Source of the DNA: an uncultured Ruminobacter sp.
GTDB taxonomy: Bacteria > Pseudomonadota > Gammaproteobacteria > Enterobacterales > Succinivibrionaceae
Reading direction: 5' to 3'
Length of the DNA stretch: 6,505 nt
NCBI GenBank assembly: GCA_900767005.1
Contig: CAAFXL010000216.1
Location: 1-6,505 of the forward strand
In this document: positions 6,401 to 6,505 of the stretch, piece after piece
Numbering within the stretch: the stretch's first letter is position 1
How the letters are laid out: each line of letters opens with the position of its first letter
Position numbers and translations under genes: made by a program
Notes under the pieces: model-generated
What the model saw: only the letters and a program-made list of their open reading frames with translations
What the model was told of the DNA's origin: nothing
The model's database searches: none

Positions 6401-6505
6401 TAATTTGAGTTTTAATATTAGCTAATTCATTTAAAACTTTATCATAATCTTTTATTTGAGTATCTTTATTAGTTAAATCAGTAATGTTTTCTCTTATTTC
6501 ATTAA
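3420..6505 (-). CDS. sbcC: SbcC, ATPase subunit of the SbcCD nuclease (N-terminus beyond window edge)
   Basis: SbcC is the Rad50-like SMC-family partner of the SbcD nuclease. The complex cleaves hairpins and processes DNA ends at breaks and stalled forks. The frame is open without a stop from 6505 to the stop at 3420-3422, giving 1027 visible residues (numbered from the right edge). An almost unbroken Lys/Asn/Glu-rich coiled coil (1-371) leads to the zinc hook CPLCGAIHHP (372-381; cysteine codons 5388-5390 and 5379-5381). A return coiled coil runs to about 855. The C-terminal ATPase lobe follows: WIELNDLIG (858-866), signature ISGGE (931-935), Walker B LFIDE (960-964), D-loop TLD (968-970) and H-loop His996. 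Walker A and the rest of the N-terminal lobe lie beyond 6505. The in-frame GTG at 5613-5615 is not the start, because it falls inside the coiled coil next to the hook. I expect sbcD upstream, right of the window. Both arms look about 100 residues longer than in E. coli SbcC. Confidence 0.96.
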   Translation of the reverse strand, partial: NEIRENITDLTNKDTQIKDYDKVLNELANIKTQINQISQTLINRENSPEFQEIKKQEVIALERVRYNEFANDYNDLKTNEHKLKELDIKEKSNQEESLNLNNELDRLNEELSNAQKTYENLVNEQKDNQENVKEAKDLDNQILQKNNEEQKILAQKNTITKEYENNSQSLKKFKDDFAQKEAQLKNIKDDILNNAKYQDLNNLENIKQNLDSFINEIKEIKDKKQNFANSKKEEDKLIKQKDKLVEENAQNKEDAQKLNDESKALKETINELKKEGVDKVLPKLYNQRTTLKSVDLVVKNLPKKLDAILKTTDKLQKTQEEILSIQNGIKVTNDEVTKNEESYQLLKNKLDNQKIIQSLENYRNTLEDGKPCPLCGAIHHPDIDKLKTTLDLTKLQNEVDEENKKLEDSKTKLNDLNNKNQIKHSSIDTLQTNLEDKKNEYFNEINEIVKAISEVDSNFNFRVNEKENLNHEELIKTYKDLVSKIDSKITLNEESLENQKSLEAQYDALIKKLEALNLKLSSYEENVKEINESLAKINLSLIEQDIKNHQNLKEIYEKNLEDSLGKILNWQEELLVNINNLELKEDGAQNILNKLNQGLNKYKDSKEQEIKLTQDLDKINKEIIAKDTIIKQQKDNLDNVNKELKSVDDDLHDFENQRKLLLKGLSVDEFLEKEAKAINDANNKKIKLDKDLISVTSKIDNLEKNIKEILDEKKNTQTQINEKNNLIDSICLNLNTSKDHFIEILELSKDEISKINEKVKAFQEETKALVDNKNLNISKQNDIIQKINEEKDKFPKEYFDENGEIFQEVKESLAQDLQELKTNLEDVSHKIKQDDENKVQYDEYFKKIEDIKSKNKKWIELNDLIGRADGSKFSRYAQGITFDILLKRANYYLRDFIPRYELRRAIDKENNLLVSVIDHESADAIRPSSSISGGELFMSSLSLAIALSDITSGSNRIESLFIDEGFATLDPDSLDKVMSVLEKLNRHGRTIGIISHLESIPQRVNTQIALERLPDEPSLSKVVIYPQ

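Noticed and set aside
5616..6505. Recurring short words (ATTATTTAA, TTTTTTGAGC and similar) that look like DNA repeats
   Set aside because: They follow from the Lys/Asn/Gln/Leu-rich coiled coil of SbcC on the other strand and are not a repeat array or CRISPR.

Overview
The window reads as a piece of chromosome from a strongly AT-rich gammaproteobacterium. The first gene is FabB, a largely gammaproteobacterial enzyme, and it matches E. coli FabB closely. It lies back-to-back with a tRNA methyltransferase gene of the MnmC/MnmD family, and fabB and mnmC are divergent neighbours in E. coli too. Codons are A/T-ending, and the longest protein is very rich in Lys, Asn and Glu. Host-associated low-GC gammaproteobacteria look like this, but I cannot name a genus.

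Layout: (1) 1-1193, minus strand: fabB, nearly complete, with only the last few codons off the left edge. (2) 1194-1683: a long divergent intergenic region. Near fabB it holds two dyad symmetries. Nearer mnmD it holds direct repeats, a good plus-strand promoter and an exact 12-bp tandem repeat. (3) 1684-2424, plus strand: a stand-alone mnmD, i.e. the methyltransferase half of MnmC without the FAD oxidoreductase half. (4) 2421-3176, minus strand: a membrane-anchored DUF922-family protein whose HExxH-type zinc motif reads YEEKH. It converges on mnmD and the two stop codons overlap in a TTAA. (5) 3177-3419: a short AT-rich gap with a weak candidate terminator for sbcC and a weak candidate promoter for the DUF922 gene. 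(6) 3420-6505, minus strand: the C-terminal ~1027 residues of SbcC, with zinc hook, ABC signature, Walker B, D-loop and H-loop. Its start and Walker A lie off the right edge.

The genes do not form one pathway. fabB serves (unsaturated) fatty acid elongation, mnmD tRNA wobble-uridine modification, sbcC DNA-end and hairpin processing with SbcD, and the DUF922 protein probably acts at or outside the membrane in an unknown role. I see no RNA gene, CRISPR array, insertion sequence or obvious new multi-gene system. The points most worth a second look are the loss of the oxidase half of MnmC at a conserved locus, the altered zinc motif of the DUF922 protein, the lengthened SbcC arms, and the paired dyads upstream of fabB.
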